Source: Limnobaculum parvum (GTDB lineage: Bacteria; Pseudomonadota; Gammaproteobacteria; Enterobacterales; Enterobacteriaceae). From it: DNA of 64,000 nucleotides. Both the position numbers and the translations under genes were made by a program. Location of the stretch: positions 3,243,501-3,307,500 of the forward strand of contig NZ_CP029185.2 in assembly GCF_003096015.2 (NCBI RefSeq). The letters run 5' to 3'. The notes beneath the pieces are model-generated. The model was not told where the DNA came from and did not search any database. It saw only the letters and a program-made list of their open reading frames with translations. Shown here piece by piece: positions 24,274 to 33,557 of the stretch (positions are counted from its first letter, which is position 1; each line of letters starts with the position of its first letter).

Positions 24274-27105
24274 ATGGATAAGATAGAAGTCCGGGGCGCC
24301 CGCACCCATAACTTAAAAAATATCAACCTGGTCATGCCGCGCAACAAGCTGATTGTTGTTACCGGGCTGTCTGGCTCAGGTAAGTCATCACTCGCGTTTG
24401 ATACCCTCTATGCTGAAGGGCAGCGCCGCTACGTCGAATCCTTATCAGCCTATGCCCGTCAGTTCCTGTCGCTGATGGAAAAACCGGATGTAGACCATAT
24501 TGAAGGTCTTTCCCCGGCAATTTCTATTGAACAGAAATCCACGTCCCATAACCCGCGATCTACCGTGGGTACCATTACTGAAATTCACGATTACCTTCGC
24601 CTACTATTTGCCCGCGTGGGAGAGCCTCGTTGTCCAACCCACAATATTACACTGGCAGCCCAAACGGTTAGCCAGATGGTGGACAACGTTCTGACATTGC
24701 CAGAAAACACCAAGCTGATGTTGCTGGCCCCGGTCATTAAAGATCGTAAAGGCGAACATATTAAAACGCTGGAAAATTTAGCGTCTCAAGGCTATATCCG
24801 TGCACGAATTGATGGCGAGGTTTGCGACCTTTCCGATCCGCCAAAGCTGGAGTTGCAGAAAAAGCACACCATTGAAGTGGTGGTTGACCGTTTTAAAGTG
24901 CGTGAAGATATGGCGCAACGACTGGCGGAATCATTTGAAACCGCATTAGCCCTCTCAGGCGGTAGCGCAGTGGTTGCAGATATGGATGATAACAAAGCTG
25001 AAGAGATGGTGTTCTCCGCTAACTTTGCCTGCCCGATGTGTGGTTACAGCATGCGTGAGCTGGAACCTCGCCTGTTCTCATTCAACAACCCTGCCGGTGC
25101 CTGCCCTACCTGTGATGGGCTAGGGGTACAGCAATATTTTGATCCAGAACGCGTTGTGCAAAACGATGAGCTATCACTGGCTGGTGGTGCCATTCGAGGT
25201 TGGGATCGCCGTAGTTTCTACTATTTCCAAATGATTCGTTCACTGTCTGAACACTATAAATTTGATGTAGAAGCGCCGTTTAACAGCCTGCCAGAAAGCG
25301 TTAAAAAAGTGATCCTCAACGGTTCAGGCAAAGAAAATATTGAGTTCAAATACGTTAACGATCGTGGGGATACCACCGTCCGTAAGCACCCGTTTGAGGG
25401 TGTACTGAATAATATGGAACGCCGTTACAAAGAAACGGAATCCACTGCCGTGCGTGAAGAGCTGGCCAAATTTATCAGCAATCGTTCCTGTACTTCCTGC
25501 AACGGTACTCGCCTGAAAGAGGAAGCACGCCACGTATTTGTGGAAAATACGACACTGCCGCAAATTTCTGAGCTCAGCATTGGCGACGCAATGAAGTTCT
25601 TTGGTGCCCTTTCGTTACAGGGCCAGCGAGCACAAATTGCAGAAAAAATTCTGAAAGAAATCGGCGAACGTCTGAGCTTTTTGGTCAACGTCGGTTTGAA
25701 CTATCTTTCCCTCTCTCGTTCAGCAGAAACTCTGTCCGGCGGTGAGGCCCAACGTATCCGACTTGCCAGCCAAATTGGTGCTGGTCTGGTTGGGGTAATG
25801 TATGTGCTGGATGAACCGTCCATCGGTTTACACCAGCGCGATAACCAGCGCCTGCTGGATACCTTAATTCATCTGCGTGATCTGGGTAACACCGTCATTG
25901 TGGTTGAGCATGATGAAGATGCCATTCGTGAAGCAGACCACGTCATTGATATCGGCCCTGGAGCCGGAGTTCATGGTGGTAACGTGGTTGCAGAAGGCAC
26001 CATGGAAGACATCATGAAGGTTCCTGAATCACTGACCGGTCAATTCCTGTCAGGTAAACGCAAAATTGAGATCCCGAAACAGCGGGTTCCCGCAGATGCC
26101 AATAAAGTACTGAAAGTGATTGGCGCAACAGGAAATAACCTGAAAGACGTTACGCTGACCGTTCCTGTGGGTCTGTTTACCTGTATCACTGGCGTTTCCG
26201 GTTCAGGAAAATCTACGCTAATTAACGATACGCTGTATCCCATTGCTCAGCGCCAGCTTAATGGCGCGACCGGTGATGAAGTCGCACCTTACAAAGAGAT
26301 TACCGGCCTAGAGCACTTCGATAAGGTGATTGATATTGACCAAAGCCCCATCGGACGTACGCCTCGTTCTAACCCAGCAACCTATACCGGCATTTTCACT
26401 CCCATCCGTGAGCTGTTTGCCGGTGTGCCTGAGTCTCGCGCTCGTGGCTATAATCCAGGCCGTTTCAGTTTTAACGTTCGCGGTGGTCGCTGTGAAGCCT
26501 GTCAGGGTGATGGCGTCATTAAAGTTGAAATGCACTTCCTGCCGGATGTGTATGTTCCTTGCGATCAGTGCAAAGGTAAACGCTATAACCGTGAAACGCT
26601 GGAAGTTAAATATAAGGGTAAAAACATCAACGAAGTGCTGGAGATGACGGTCGAAGATGCCAGAGAGTTTTTTGACGTGGTACCCGCGCTATCACGCAAA
26701 CTGCAAACCTTGATGGATGTTGGCCTTTCCTATATTCGTTTAGGTCAGTCTGCCACGACATTATCCGGCGGTGAGGCCCAACGAGTGAAACTGGCAAAAG
26801 AACTTTCCAAACGCGGAACGGGTCAAACCCTGTACATTTTGGATGAACCCACCACCGGTTTGCATTTCGCCGACATTGAACAACTGCTTGTAGTACTTCA
26901 TCAGCTACGAGATCAGGGCAATACTATCGTGGTCATTGAACATAATTTAGACGTGATTAAAACTGCCGACTGGATCGTCGATTTGGGTCCAGAAGGTGGT
27001 AGCGGCGGTGGTCAGATTCTGGTTTCTGGTACGCCAGAAACCGTGGCCCAATGCGCCGAATCGCATACCGCCCGCTTCCTGAAGCCAATTCTGGAAAAAG
27101 GCTAA
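24274..27105 (+). CDS. uvrA: Excinuclease ABC subunit A
   Basis: A 943-residue damage-recognition ATPase of nucleotide excision repair. Two ABC modules are visible: Walker A GLSGSGKSS with Lys37 and GVSGSGKST with Lys646; signature motifs LSGGEAQRIRLASQIG and LSGGEAQRVKLAKELS; Walker B VMYVLDEPSIGLHQRD and LYILDEPTTGLHFAD. Zinc modules are CPMC...CPTC (about 253-283) and CEAC...CDQC (about 740-766). Length is close to E. coli UvrA (940). Dimer delivers UvrB to lesions. Induced by DNA damage through the LexA box upstream. Confidence 0.99.
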   Translation: MDKIEVRGARTHNLKNINLVMPRNKLIVVTGLSGSGKSSLAFDTLYAEGQRRYVESLSAYARQFLSLMEKPDVDHIEGLSPAISIEQKSTSHNPRSTVGTITEIHDYLRLLFARVGEPRCPTHNITLAAQTVSQMVDNVLTLPENTKLMLLAPVIKDRKGEHIKTLENLASQGYIRARIDGEVCDLSDPPKLELQKKHTIEVVVDRFKVREDMAQRLAESFETALALSGGSAVVADMDDNKAEEMVFSANFACPMCGYSMRELEPRLFSFNNPAGACPTCDGLGVQQYFDPERVVQNDELSLAGGAIRGWDRRSFYYFQMIRSLSEHYKFDVEAPFNSLPESVKKVILNGSGKENIEFKYVNDRGDTTVRKHPFEGVLNNMERRYKETESTAVREELAKFISNRSCTSCNGTRLKEEARHVFVENTTLPQISELSIGDAMKFFGALSLQGQRAQIAEKILKEIGERLSFLVNVGLNYLSLSRSAETLSGGEAQRIRLASQIGAGLVGVMYVLDEPSIGLHQRDNQRLLDTLIHLRDLGNTVIVVEHDEDAIREADHVIDIGPGAGVHGGNVVAEGTMEDIMKVPESLTGQFLSGKRKIEIPKQRVPADANKVLKVIGATGNNLKDVTLTVPVGLFTCITGVSGSGKSTLINDTLYPIAQRQLNGATGDEVAPYKEITGLEHFDKVIDIDQSPIGRTPRSNPATYTGIFTPIRELFAGVPESRARGYNPGRFSFNVRGGRCEACQGDGVIKVEMHFLPDVYVPCDQCKGKRYNRETLEVKYKGKNINEVLEMTVEDAREFFDVVPALSRKLQTLMDVGLSYIRLGQSATTLSGGEAQRVKLAKELSKRGTGQTLYILDEPTTGLHFADIEQLLVVLHQLRDQGNTIVVIEHNLDVIKTADWIVDLGPEGGSGGGQILVSGTPETVAQCAESHTARFLKPILEKG

Positions 27106-27114
27106 AGGCTTCTC

Positions 27115-27153
27115 AGAAGGGGGGCATATTCAAGCGTCCCCCCCTTTTATTTA
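27115..27153 (+). terminator. Terminator after uvrA
   Basis: AAGGGGGG and CCCCCCTT pair around a 13-14-base loop and are followed by TTATTTA. Confidence 0.85.
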
Positions 27154-27297
27154 CCGTTTTTCTTCAACCGATTTTGTTTGAATATATCAGTCCTTGTCAC
27201 TATTAAAAGCAGAATAGTATTCAAACTGATTTATAATCATCGTATATTGCCTGCCTTTGCAGGAGCGTTATTTTTGGTATTTAAGGAATAAATATTT

Positions 27298-27915
27298 ATG
27301 TCGTTTTCTTCTCATTTCCGCTGGCTGGCTATTTCGTTGCTGGCACTCATGTTAACTGGTTGTAACTACAACGAAATTCAAACTCAGGATGAAAATGTTA
27401 CGGCCAGTTGGTCTGAAGTTTTGAACCAATATCAGCGCCGTGCTGACTTGATCCCCAATCTGGTTTCAACCGCCAAAGGCTATGCTTCCCACGAAGCTGA
27501 TGTGTTTAAACAGATTTCCGACGCTCGCTCAAGAATTGGTTCTACAGAACAGAATATGGCGGCGCCAGATAGCGAAGAGGCTATGCGTTCTTTCCAGCAG
27601 TCACAGGCTCAACTGGGTAGTGCATTATCGCGCCTGCTGGTTATCAGAGAAAGTTATCCTGACCTGAAAGCCAATGAAATGTTCTCTAACCTGATGACGC
27701 AACTGGAAGGAACAGAGAATCGAATCGCCGTTGCCCGCCAGCGTTATATTAAAGCGGTTCAAGATTACAATCTGCAAATTCGCCGCTTCCCTGGGCTGAT
27801 TACCGCCAAAATATTAGGCTATAAAACCAAGCAAAACTTCCTGCCGGAAAATAGTGAACAAATATCAACGGCACCAAGCGTTGATTTCTCACCTTCAGGC
27901 AGCGATCGGAGATAG
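27298..27915 (+). CDS. LemA family lipoprotein
   Basis: A 205-residue LemA-family protein with a lipoprotein signal peptide: hydrophobic segment then lipobox LTGC, lipid-anchored Cys22. The LemA helical core is seen in ENVTASWSEVLNQYQRRADLIPNLVSTAKGYASHE and RYIKAVQDYNLQIRRFPGLI. Function is not well established in bacteria. It is followed after 2 bases by a TPM-domain gene, a recurrent genomic pairing, so the two proteins probably act together in the envelope. The C-terminal 30 residues are low-complexity. Confidence 0.92.
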   Translation: MSFSSHFRWLAISLLALMLTGCNYNEIQTQDENVTASWSEVLNQYQRRADLIPNLVSTAKGYASHEADVFKQISDARSRIGSTEQNMAAPDSEEAMRSFQQSQAQLGSALSRLLVIRESYPDLKANEMFSNLMTQLEGTENRIAVARQRYIKAVQDYNLQIRRFPGLITAKILGYKTKQNFLPENSEQISTAPSVDFSPSGSDRR

Positions 27916-27917
27916 TT

Positions 27918-28811
27918 ATGCGCCGTCTGGTACTGTTTGGACTGTTTTTTCTGTCACTGCTGGCAAACGCGGCACCGATTGCTGTGCCGCCATTACAGCA
28001 ACAGATAACAGACCTGACTGCTACGCTGTCAGCAGACAGCGTCCGTACCCTGACTCAGCAAGCTGCAAGTCTGGAGAAAACCACAGGGCATCAGCTTGCT
28101 GTATTGATTGTCGACACAACCGGTGATGAAACTATCGAACAGTTTGCCACGCGGGTTTTTGACCAGTGGCAACTGGGTAAGAAAAATGTCGATGATGGCA
28201 TATTGCTTCTGGTGGCTAAATCCGACCGAACGATGCGAATTGAAGTCGGCTATGGCCTAGAGGGCGATCTGACCGATCTTCAGACCAGTCAGATTATTAA
28301 CCGTCTTATTATTCCAAGCTTCAAGCAGAACGACTACAACCGAGGAATTGAGCTGGCTGTAGAAGCCATCATCCATCAGCTAACCCCTGAACATAAAGAT
28401 GACGCTTCTGCTCAACCGACTCATGCACAGACTGAAACGGAACCTCTTGATGAAGGTCGCTCTATTCTGTGGTTGGCCGCTCTGGTAACGCTATCCAGCC
28501 TGTATCGTAAACTGAATCTATTGAAGAAGATGTTTGTTACGAGCCTGACGCTAACCATTGGCGTTCTGCTATTTCAACTGCTCGTTAATCACGCGGTTGT
28601 TTGGTTGGAACTGCTTTTGTCATTTGGTCTGGGCGCTATCGGTACCTTACTTGCCCCGATGCTATTGAACATATTACTCAGCGGCGGTGGCCGTGGTGGT
28701 GGATTTGGCGGCGGCGGTGGATTCGGTGGTGGTGGCGGATTCGGCGGTGGCGGTGGATTCGGTGGCGGCGGCGGTCGTTCAGGCGGCGGCGGGGCATCTG
28801 GCCGGTGGTAA
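27918..28811 (+). CDS. TPM-domain (YgcG family) membrane protein with Gly-rich tail
   Basis: A 297-residue protein: signal peptide (1-18, ending LANA), a periplasmic TPM domain (about 30-150: SLEKTTGHQLAVLIVDTTGDETIEQFATRVFDQW and DDGILLLVAKSDRTMRIEVGYGLEG), a charged linker, two or three hydrophobic segments (about 180-250) and a Gly-rich tail with four GFGGGG repeats. YgcG-type TPM proteins are linked to envelope maintenance, but a biochemical role is uncertain. Operon with lemA-like gene 2 bases upstream. It ends before a hairpin facing the convergent bactofilin gene. Confidence 0.92.
   Translation: MRRLVLFGLFFLSLLANAAPIAVPPLQQQITDLTATLSADSVRTLTQQAASLEKTTGHQLAVLIVDTTGDETIEQFATRVFDQWQLGKKNVDDGILLLVAKSDRTMRIEVGYGLEGDLTDLQTSQIINRLIIPSFKQNDYNRGIELAVEAIIHQLTPEHKDDASAQPTHAQTETEPLDEGRSILWLAALVTLSSLYRKLNLLKKMFVTSLTLTIGVLLFQLLVNHAVVWLELLLSFGLGAIGTLLAPMLLNILLSGGGRGGGFGGGGGFGGGGGFGGGGGFGGGGGRSGGGGASGRW
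28701..28772 (+). repeat. Four 18-bp tandem repeats encoding GFGGGG
   Basis: Four in-frame units of GGA TTY followed by four Gly codons; units differ only at third codon positions. They lie in the C-terminal tail of the TPM-domain protein. Confidence 0.9.
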
Positions 28812-28823
28812 TTGCTTTAATAA

Positions 28824-28862
28824 TGGGTTGATAAACTAAGCATCAACCCACTTTAATTTTCA
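28824..28862. terminator. Terminator hairpin after the TPM gene
   Basis: TGGGTTGAT and ATCAACCCA form a perfect 9-bp stem with a 9-base loop, then CTTTAATTTT. Confidence 0.75.
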
Positions 28863-28970
28863 TCGCTATTCTGCTGCTATTTGCCAGTTACCGAAAAAAC
28901 AACATCTATGCGTTAAAAGCATTCTATCTGAACTAGGATGCCCACACCGCATCCACGATATAAATTATTA

Positions 28971-29699
28971 TCACTTATTGTCTGAATCATCATCTGATGT
29001 GATGATTAACTCGTTCTGAACGTCTAGCTCGTCAATCACTTCTTTAGTAACGCGCGTTAACGGAACTTCTTTTGGTGTCCACTCTTCAGACTGACCAACA
29101 AAAACGCCACCACGTTTAATGGCAATATTTTCACAACAGCTGGTGCCACGTAACATACCGTGTTCAAGAATATCGATATTCTCAGCATAACAGCTACCGT
29201 GAACCTGCCCGTCAATAATGATTTCTGGTGCGTTCAATTGGCCTTTGACATATCCGGTGTTCATGATGCGGATAGAGCCTTCAGTAATATTGATATTACC
29301 GATGATTTTGCCATAAATCTGGATATCGCCACTGTCTTCAATGTCACCAACGAATGAGGCATTTCTGGCGATAATAGTGCAGCGATTACGCACATCAATA
29401 CTATCTGAATAGACTTTTGACTCACTACCTGAAATCGTACTGGAAATGTTACTGGTTAACGATTGTGACTGAGTGCCTGTCATCTCATATTTAGATGTTT
29501 TTTTCCCAAACATAGATATTAATTTCGTCCTTATATTAGTTAAATAGCAAAAGAAAAACAGTATAGATAACGTTGATGAAATAACACCCGACACCAAATA
29601 ACCAGAGATATACAAAGCGAGGGCACTTATCCATAAGATCAGTACGCTGCATAGAAGAACATCCCTAAGAGGCTGATTATGCCTGCTTCTAGCATTCAT
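28971..29699 (-). CDS. Bactofilin-type polymer-forming cytoskeletal protein with N-terminal membrane anchor
   Basis: A 242-residue protein. Two hydrophobic segments (about 13-32 and 34-58) anchor it to the membrane. Residues 100-205 form a bactofilin beta-helix with short periodic strands (ASFVGDIEDSGDIQIYGKIIGNI, IRIMNTGYVKGQLNAPEIIIDGQVHGSCYAENIDI). An acidic tail ends with DDDSDNK. Bactofilins polymerise without nucleotide and organise cell shape or envelope processes; the partner here is unknown. Convergent with the LemA/TPM pair and monocistronic. Confidence 0.85.
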   Translation of the reverse strand: MNARSRHNQPLRDVLLCSVLILWISALALYISGYLVSGVISSTLSILFFFCYLTNIRTKLISMFGKKTSKYEMTGTQSQSLTSNISSTISGSESKVYSDSIDVRNRCTIIARNASFVGDIEDSGDIQIYGKIIGNINITEGSIRIMNTGYVKGQLNAPEIIIDGQVHGSCYAENIDILEHGMLRGTSCCENIAIKRGGVFVGQSEEWTPKEVPLTRVTKEVIDELDVQNELIITSDDDSDNK

Positions 29700-29993
29700 G
29701 GAACTACATTCCGGTAATAATTGATGGGTAGCAATAGGTGTTAAACTGTTACATAAAAATGCTCGTGCGAGCGCTGGGTCATTTTATGCTTATTTAACCT
29801 GAAGTGCACCTGCTGTATTGCGAATTATATAATAGTCACGGTGCTATTAATCGTCATATCTCGTTCTTATATCGGGATTATTCTCTATATTCCCTTGCAA
29901 TAAATAAATAATTACTTACCAAAAATTCGCTAATGTTGCTTAATTTAGCTAAACAAGTAAATAAATCAAATAGTACAGATGAAAACCTGTTGC

Positions 29994-30371
29994 TTATTGT
30001 ATTGCTTTCGAACTTTCTCCTGCCGCTAGAGACTTCTTGACATACGCAGGTAGCAAGGCTCTCACCTCCTGATAGGAAATATCAATCATATTTTTTATCA
30101 GCGTGCCTTCCAACGTCCCATCAAGAAACAGCGTATTCCATAACGCCTTATTCAGATGATACCCTGGAATAATATCCTGATACTCGTCCCGTAAACGTTC
30201 CGCCAGCGCTGGTGAACACTTAAGTGAGATACAGGGCCTGCCGTTTAAATCACTCAGGATGGCAAATATTTTACCGCCAACCTTAACACGATCGGCTTCC
30301 CAAAGTGGTTGATAATCATGAACACTGCCTACTTGAGTTAAACAATATTTAATACAATCTTGCTTATCCAT
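29994..30371 (-). CDS. MmcQ/YjbR family DNA-binding-like protein
   Basis: A 125-residue protein of the MmcQ/YjbR fold (a double-wing-like fold resembling CyaY). Recognised by DADRVKVGGKIFAIL-like WEADRVKVGGKIFAILSDLNGRP, SLKCSPALAERLRDEY and GYHLNKALWNTLFLDG. No biochemical function is established. E. coli YjbR is 118 residues. The gene stands alone in AT-rich surroundings. Confidence 0.88.
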   Translation of the reverse strand: MDKQDCIKYCLTQVGSVHDYQPLWEADRVKVGGKIFAILSDLNGRPCISLKCSPALAERLRDEYQDIIPGYHLNKALWNTLFLDGTLEGTLIKNMIDISYQEVRALLPAYVKKSLAAGESSKAIQ

Positions 30372-30935
30372 ATTAATTTACCACGCTTTTTATCACGTTA
30401 ATTATTTTTATGATGCTAATTAATCATCTTCATGAATATTACCGATAAAGATAGCATTATCTTCCTTTGTGATGTTTATTCGTGATTCAGTTCAAATAGA
30501 AATATAAAAAAACAAGTAAGCTTCGCATATTAAATACAGAATATAATGAGTAAAATTCATATATAATAAGCGATGTTACATAAATTTTTACAACGATGGC
30601 TATGTAATAGATAGCAATAAGAAAATTTCTTTGATGCATACCAAAAATAGATTAACAACACATGATTTAAAATGCTTTTTACTTCTTGTATGACGATTAT
30701 GCTAGTCGGATCATAAAATACAGATACATTTCTTTGCTAAAATAGCGCCACACCTTATAACAGAATAACAAAACCCTATGTGCGGTTATCCGGAAAATAT
30801 TTAAACCACAAGAATCAATCTTGATGTACAACTCAGCAGAAACGAAAGACTTAACAACCTTCATATTCATTACTCCGGCTCTCGTTTTGCATATTCTTAT
30901 AAAAAATTCAGGTAAATCAAAATTAAGGCAGCACT
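30372..30935. other. AT-rich intergenic region ahead of the DAACS symporter
   Basis: About 560 bases, strongly AT-rich and without a credible gene. A 48-codon frame starting at 30833 overlaps the symporter start and looks fortuitous. The promoters of the divergent yjbR-like and symporter genes must lie here; several TATAAT-like hexamers make any single choice unsafe. Confidence 0.5.
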
Positions 30936-32252
30936 ATGACAAATCACTCGCATACACTGGAGCACGATAAACCTTTACTCGCAGAACCGACTAAGAAAGC
31001 CTTCTGGAAAGGTCTGGGATTCCAGATTGCAGTCAGTATGATCTTGGGGATTTTGGTAGGATTTATTTGGCCAGAGTTTGCCACCAGCCTGAAGCTGCTG
31101 GGTGATATTTTTTTACGATTAATTAAAAGTGCCGTAGCGCCATTAATCTTTTTAACAGTATCTCTGGGAATCGGCGCTGCTGGCGATATCAAACAGGTCG
31201 GGCGGGTTGGTCTGAGCGCTATCATCTATTTTGAAATTGTCTCGACCATTGCCATTTTATTTGGTTTTGGAATGGGGGAACTGCTCAGCGTTGGTAGCGG
31301 CACGGTATTAACCGAAAGCCATGTTAACGCTCAAGCTACCAGCTTGATTCAAGCCTCCCATGCGGCACCAAAATCTTTCGCCCAATTTTTCCTCGAAATA
31401 TTCCCCGATAGCTTTATGGGCGCTTTTTCCTCTAATAATTTATTACAGGTTCTGGTACTAGCGCTGATGTTTGGCTTCGGTATTCTGCTGCTGAAAGAGA
31501 AAGAGCGTTTAGCTGTAGAGAGTGCTCTCAGCTTCATTGCTAAAGCCTTCTTTAAATTTATCCACGTTATTATGCTGTTGGCACCTATCGGTACTTTTGG
31601 TGCCATTGCCTATGCGGTAGGCAGTAACGGTGTGGATATGCTGATTAAGCTAACCTATTTGGTATTCGCTTTTTACCTGACGCTGATCCTGTTTATCGTC
31701 ATTGTACTAGGCGCTGTCTGCCTAATTTTTAAACTTAATCTGCTTGATATTATTAAGTTTATCAAAGAAGAACTCTACATTACTTTCGGAACAGCCTCCT
31801 CTGAGAGTGTGCTACCTCGTCTGCTGGAAAAACTACCCAAGTATGGCGCTTCACGCCAGACAGTAGGGCTGGTTTTACCAACCGGCTATGCCTTTAATCT
31901 GGATGGAACCTCAATTTATATGTCAATGGGGGTCATCTTCTTGGCGAATGCCTATGGTATCCCACTTAGCATTGAGCAGTTATTTGGCATTCTGTTGATT
32001 ATGCTATTAACCTCCAAAGGCGCAGCGACGGTTTCCGGCGGAGCCTTCGTCGTATTTGCCGCCACTATTACCACGACCGGACTATTGCCATTAGAAGGTG
32101 TTGCCGTGATGTTCGGTGTTTATCGCTTTATGTCGATGGCGCTGGCGGTCACCAACATTATTGGTAACACCGTGGCAACGATTGCAATAGCAAAAATAAA
32201 CCGGGAATACCACCCGAGTCGGCGGCAAAAGCTGGAAGATGATGAGGATTAA
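30936..32252 (+). CDS. Dicarboxylate/amino acid:cation symporter (DAACS family, DctA/GltP-like)
   Basis: A 438-residue inner-membrane symporter with about eight helices and two re-entrant loops. Family motifs: SAVAPLIFLTVSLGIG, the serine-rich loop TFGTASSESVLPRLLEKL, TGYAFNLDGTSIYMSMGVIFLANA, and TSKGAATVSGGAFVVFAATI. Sequence around SSESVLPR and NLDGTSIY is close to C4-dicarboxylate transporter DctA and also glutamate/aspartate carriers, so substrate (succinate/malate versus glutamate/aspartate) cannot be fixed. The charged N- and C-termini are cytoplasmic. Its 3' end meets the convergent alr gene across a hairpin. Confidence 0.9.
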   Translation: MTNHSHTLEHDKPLLAEPTKKAFWKGLGFQIAVSMILGILVGFIWPEFATSLKLLGDIFLRLIKSAVAPLIFLTVSLGIGAAGDIKQVGRVGLSAIIYFEIVSTIAILFGFGMGELLSVGSGTVLTESHVNAQATSLIQASHAAPKSFAQFFLEIFPDSFMGAFSSNNLLQVLVLALMFGFGILLLKEKERLAVESALSFIAKAFFKFIHVIMLLAPIGTFGAIAYAVGSNGVDMLIKLTYLVFAFYLTLILFIVIVLGAVCLIFKLNLLDIIKFIKEELYITFGTASSESVLPRLLEKLPKYGASRQTVGLVLPTGYAFNLDGTSIYMSMGVIFLANAYGIPLSIEQLFGILLIMLLTSKGAATVSGGAFVVFAATITTTGLLPLEGVAVMFGVYRFMSMALAVTNIIGNTVATIAIAKINREYHPSRRQKLEDDED

Positions 32253-32267
32253 TCACGCTAATCAAAA

Positions 32268-32310
32268 ACCATCCGGCACCTTGCCATAGCAGCGTGCCGG
32301 GGTGGTCGTT
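32268..32310. terminator. Hairpin between convergent symporter and alr genes
   Basis: ACCATCCGGCAC and GTGCCGGGGTGGT pair (one mismatch/bulge) around a 14-base loop; flanked by AAAA on one side and CGTTTAG on the other. Confidence 0.65.
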
Positions 32311-33386
32311 TAGTCAATATATCGAGTTGCTACCCGGGCTGTCAGCTTGGTAATTAACTCGTAAGGAATAATACCGGTATATTTTGCAATGGTTTCTACC
32401 GGTAATTCTGGCCCCCAGATAGTCGCTTCATCACCCACTTTATCCGAGGCATCCGGGCCTAAGTCCACCGTGATCATATCCATCGAAACGTGACCAACTA
32501 AAGACACATGCCGGCCGTTAATCAACACCGGTGTACCATTTGGTGCATCGCGAGGATAGCCATCACCATAACCAATGGCAATCACGCCTAAACGTGTATC
32601 TCGCTCACTGACCCAAGCACCACCATAACCTACCGGCTCACCCGCTTTATGCTCGCGTACCGCAATTAGACTGGCTTTTAACGTCATCGCCGGTTTAAGG
32701 CCGAATTTATCCGCAAAAGTATCCGCCAAAGGAGAAACGCCATACATAATAATACCAGGGCGGATCCAATCGCGATGCGCTTCTGGCCAAAGCAAAATAC
32801 CGCCAGAAGCCGCTAGGCTTTTCAAGCCTGGCTTGTTATGCACAAAAGCATTAAAGCAATCAATTTGCTTACGGGTGGTATCCACGTCAGGTTCATCAGA
32901 GCGACTAAAATGACTCATAATATTAACCGGTTGAACCACATTCTCGCAGGCGCTTAAGCGCTGGTAGAATGCATCCGCCTGCTCAGGACGTACACCAAGG
33001 CGATGCATACCGGTATCCACTTTCATCCATACGCGTACGGGACGATCGAGATCGCTCTGCTCCAGTGCTTCTAATTGCTCAACACTATGTACTACCGTTT
33101 CGATATTATTGACTGCCAGCATTGGTAAGTCTTCGGCGCAGAAAAAACCCTCCAGCAATAAAATCGGTTTAATCACGCCACCAGAGCGCAGCATCAGCGC
33201 CTCTTCAATACGGGCAACGCCGAAGCAATCAGAATCAGGCAGAGTGTGAGCGACCTCTAACAGGCCGTGCCCATAGGCATTGGCTTTTATCACGGCAATA
33301 ATGCGACTTTCAGGAGCTATTTGGCGAATACGTTGTAGATTATGTTTCAATGCGCCGCGGTCAATTACCGCTGTTGCCGAGATCAT
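32310..33386 (-). CDS. alr: Alanine racemase
   Basis: A 358-residue PLP enzyme interconverting L- and D-alanine for peptidoglycan. The PLP lysine is K34 in AVIKANAYGHG; the catalytic tyrosine region is VIAIGYGDGYPRDAP in the C-terminal beta domain; MSHFSRSDEPD and GHVSMDMITVDLG are family motifs. Length is that of E. coli Alr (359). It lies downstream of dnaB on the same strand, as in E. coli, separated by 170 bases. Biosynthetic (constitutive) type, not a DadX operon with dadA. Confidence 0.97.
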   Translation of the reverse strand: MISATAVIDRGALKHNLQRIRQIAPESRIIAVIKANAYGHGLLEVAHTLPDSDCFGVARIEEALMLRSGGVIKPILLLEGFFCAEDLPMLAVNNIETVVHSVEQLEALEQSDLDRPVRVWMKVDTGMHRLGVRPEQADAFYQRLSACENVVQPVNIMSHFSRSDEPDVDTTRKQIDCFNAFVHNKPGLKSLAASGGILLWPEAHRDWIRPGIIMYGVSPLADTFADKFGLKPAMTLKASLIAVREHKAGEPVGYGGAWVSERDTRLGVIAIGYGDGYPRDAPNGTPVLINGRHVSLVGHVSMDMITVDLGPDASDKVGDEATIWGPELPVETIAKYTGIIPYELITKLTARVATRYID

Positions 33387-33532
33387 TTTTAATCCTTAGT
33401 TAATACACGATGACAGAGTGGAAACGGCTGCCAAAACCACAGCTCGAACGTTTTCCACGGATAAAGCATTTATTATTATTCTACTTTTATGAAGTGATTG
33501 TGAAATCATTTGGTAATCAACCGTCAATAATG

Positions 33533-33553
33533 TTTTAGGCTAGATGCCTAAAA
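33533..33553 (-). terminator. Hairpin just after dnaB
   Basis: TTTTAGGC and GCCTAAAA form a perfect 8-bp stem with a 5-base loop 5 bases past the dnaB stop. The T-tract is weak, so it may only partly stop transcription into alr. Confidence 0.55.
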
Positions 33554-33557
33554 CCGG

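Noticed and set aside
28684..28799. Gly-rich tract considered as a CRISPR-like or satellite array
   Set aside because: The repeat is in frame, codes for GFGGGG, and has no spacers; it belongs to the TPM protein tail.
30833..30979. 48-codon frame upstream of the DAACS symporter
   Set aside because: It overlaps the symporter start in another frame, and no ribosome site or known peptide fits.
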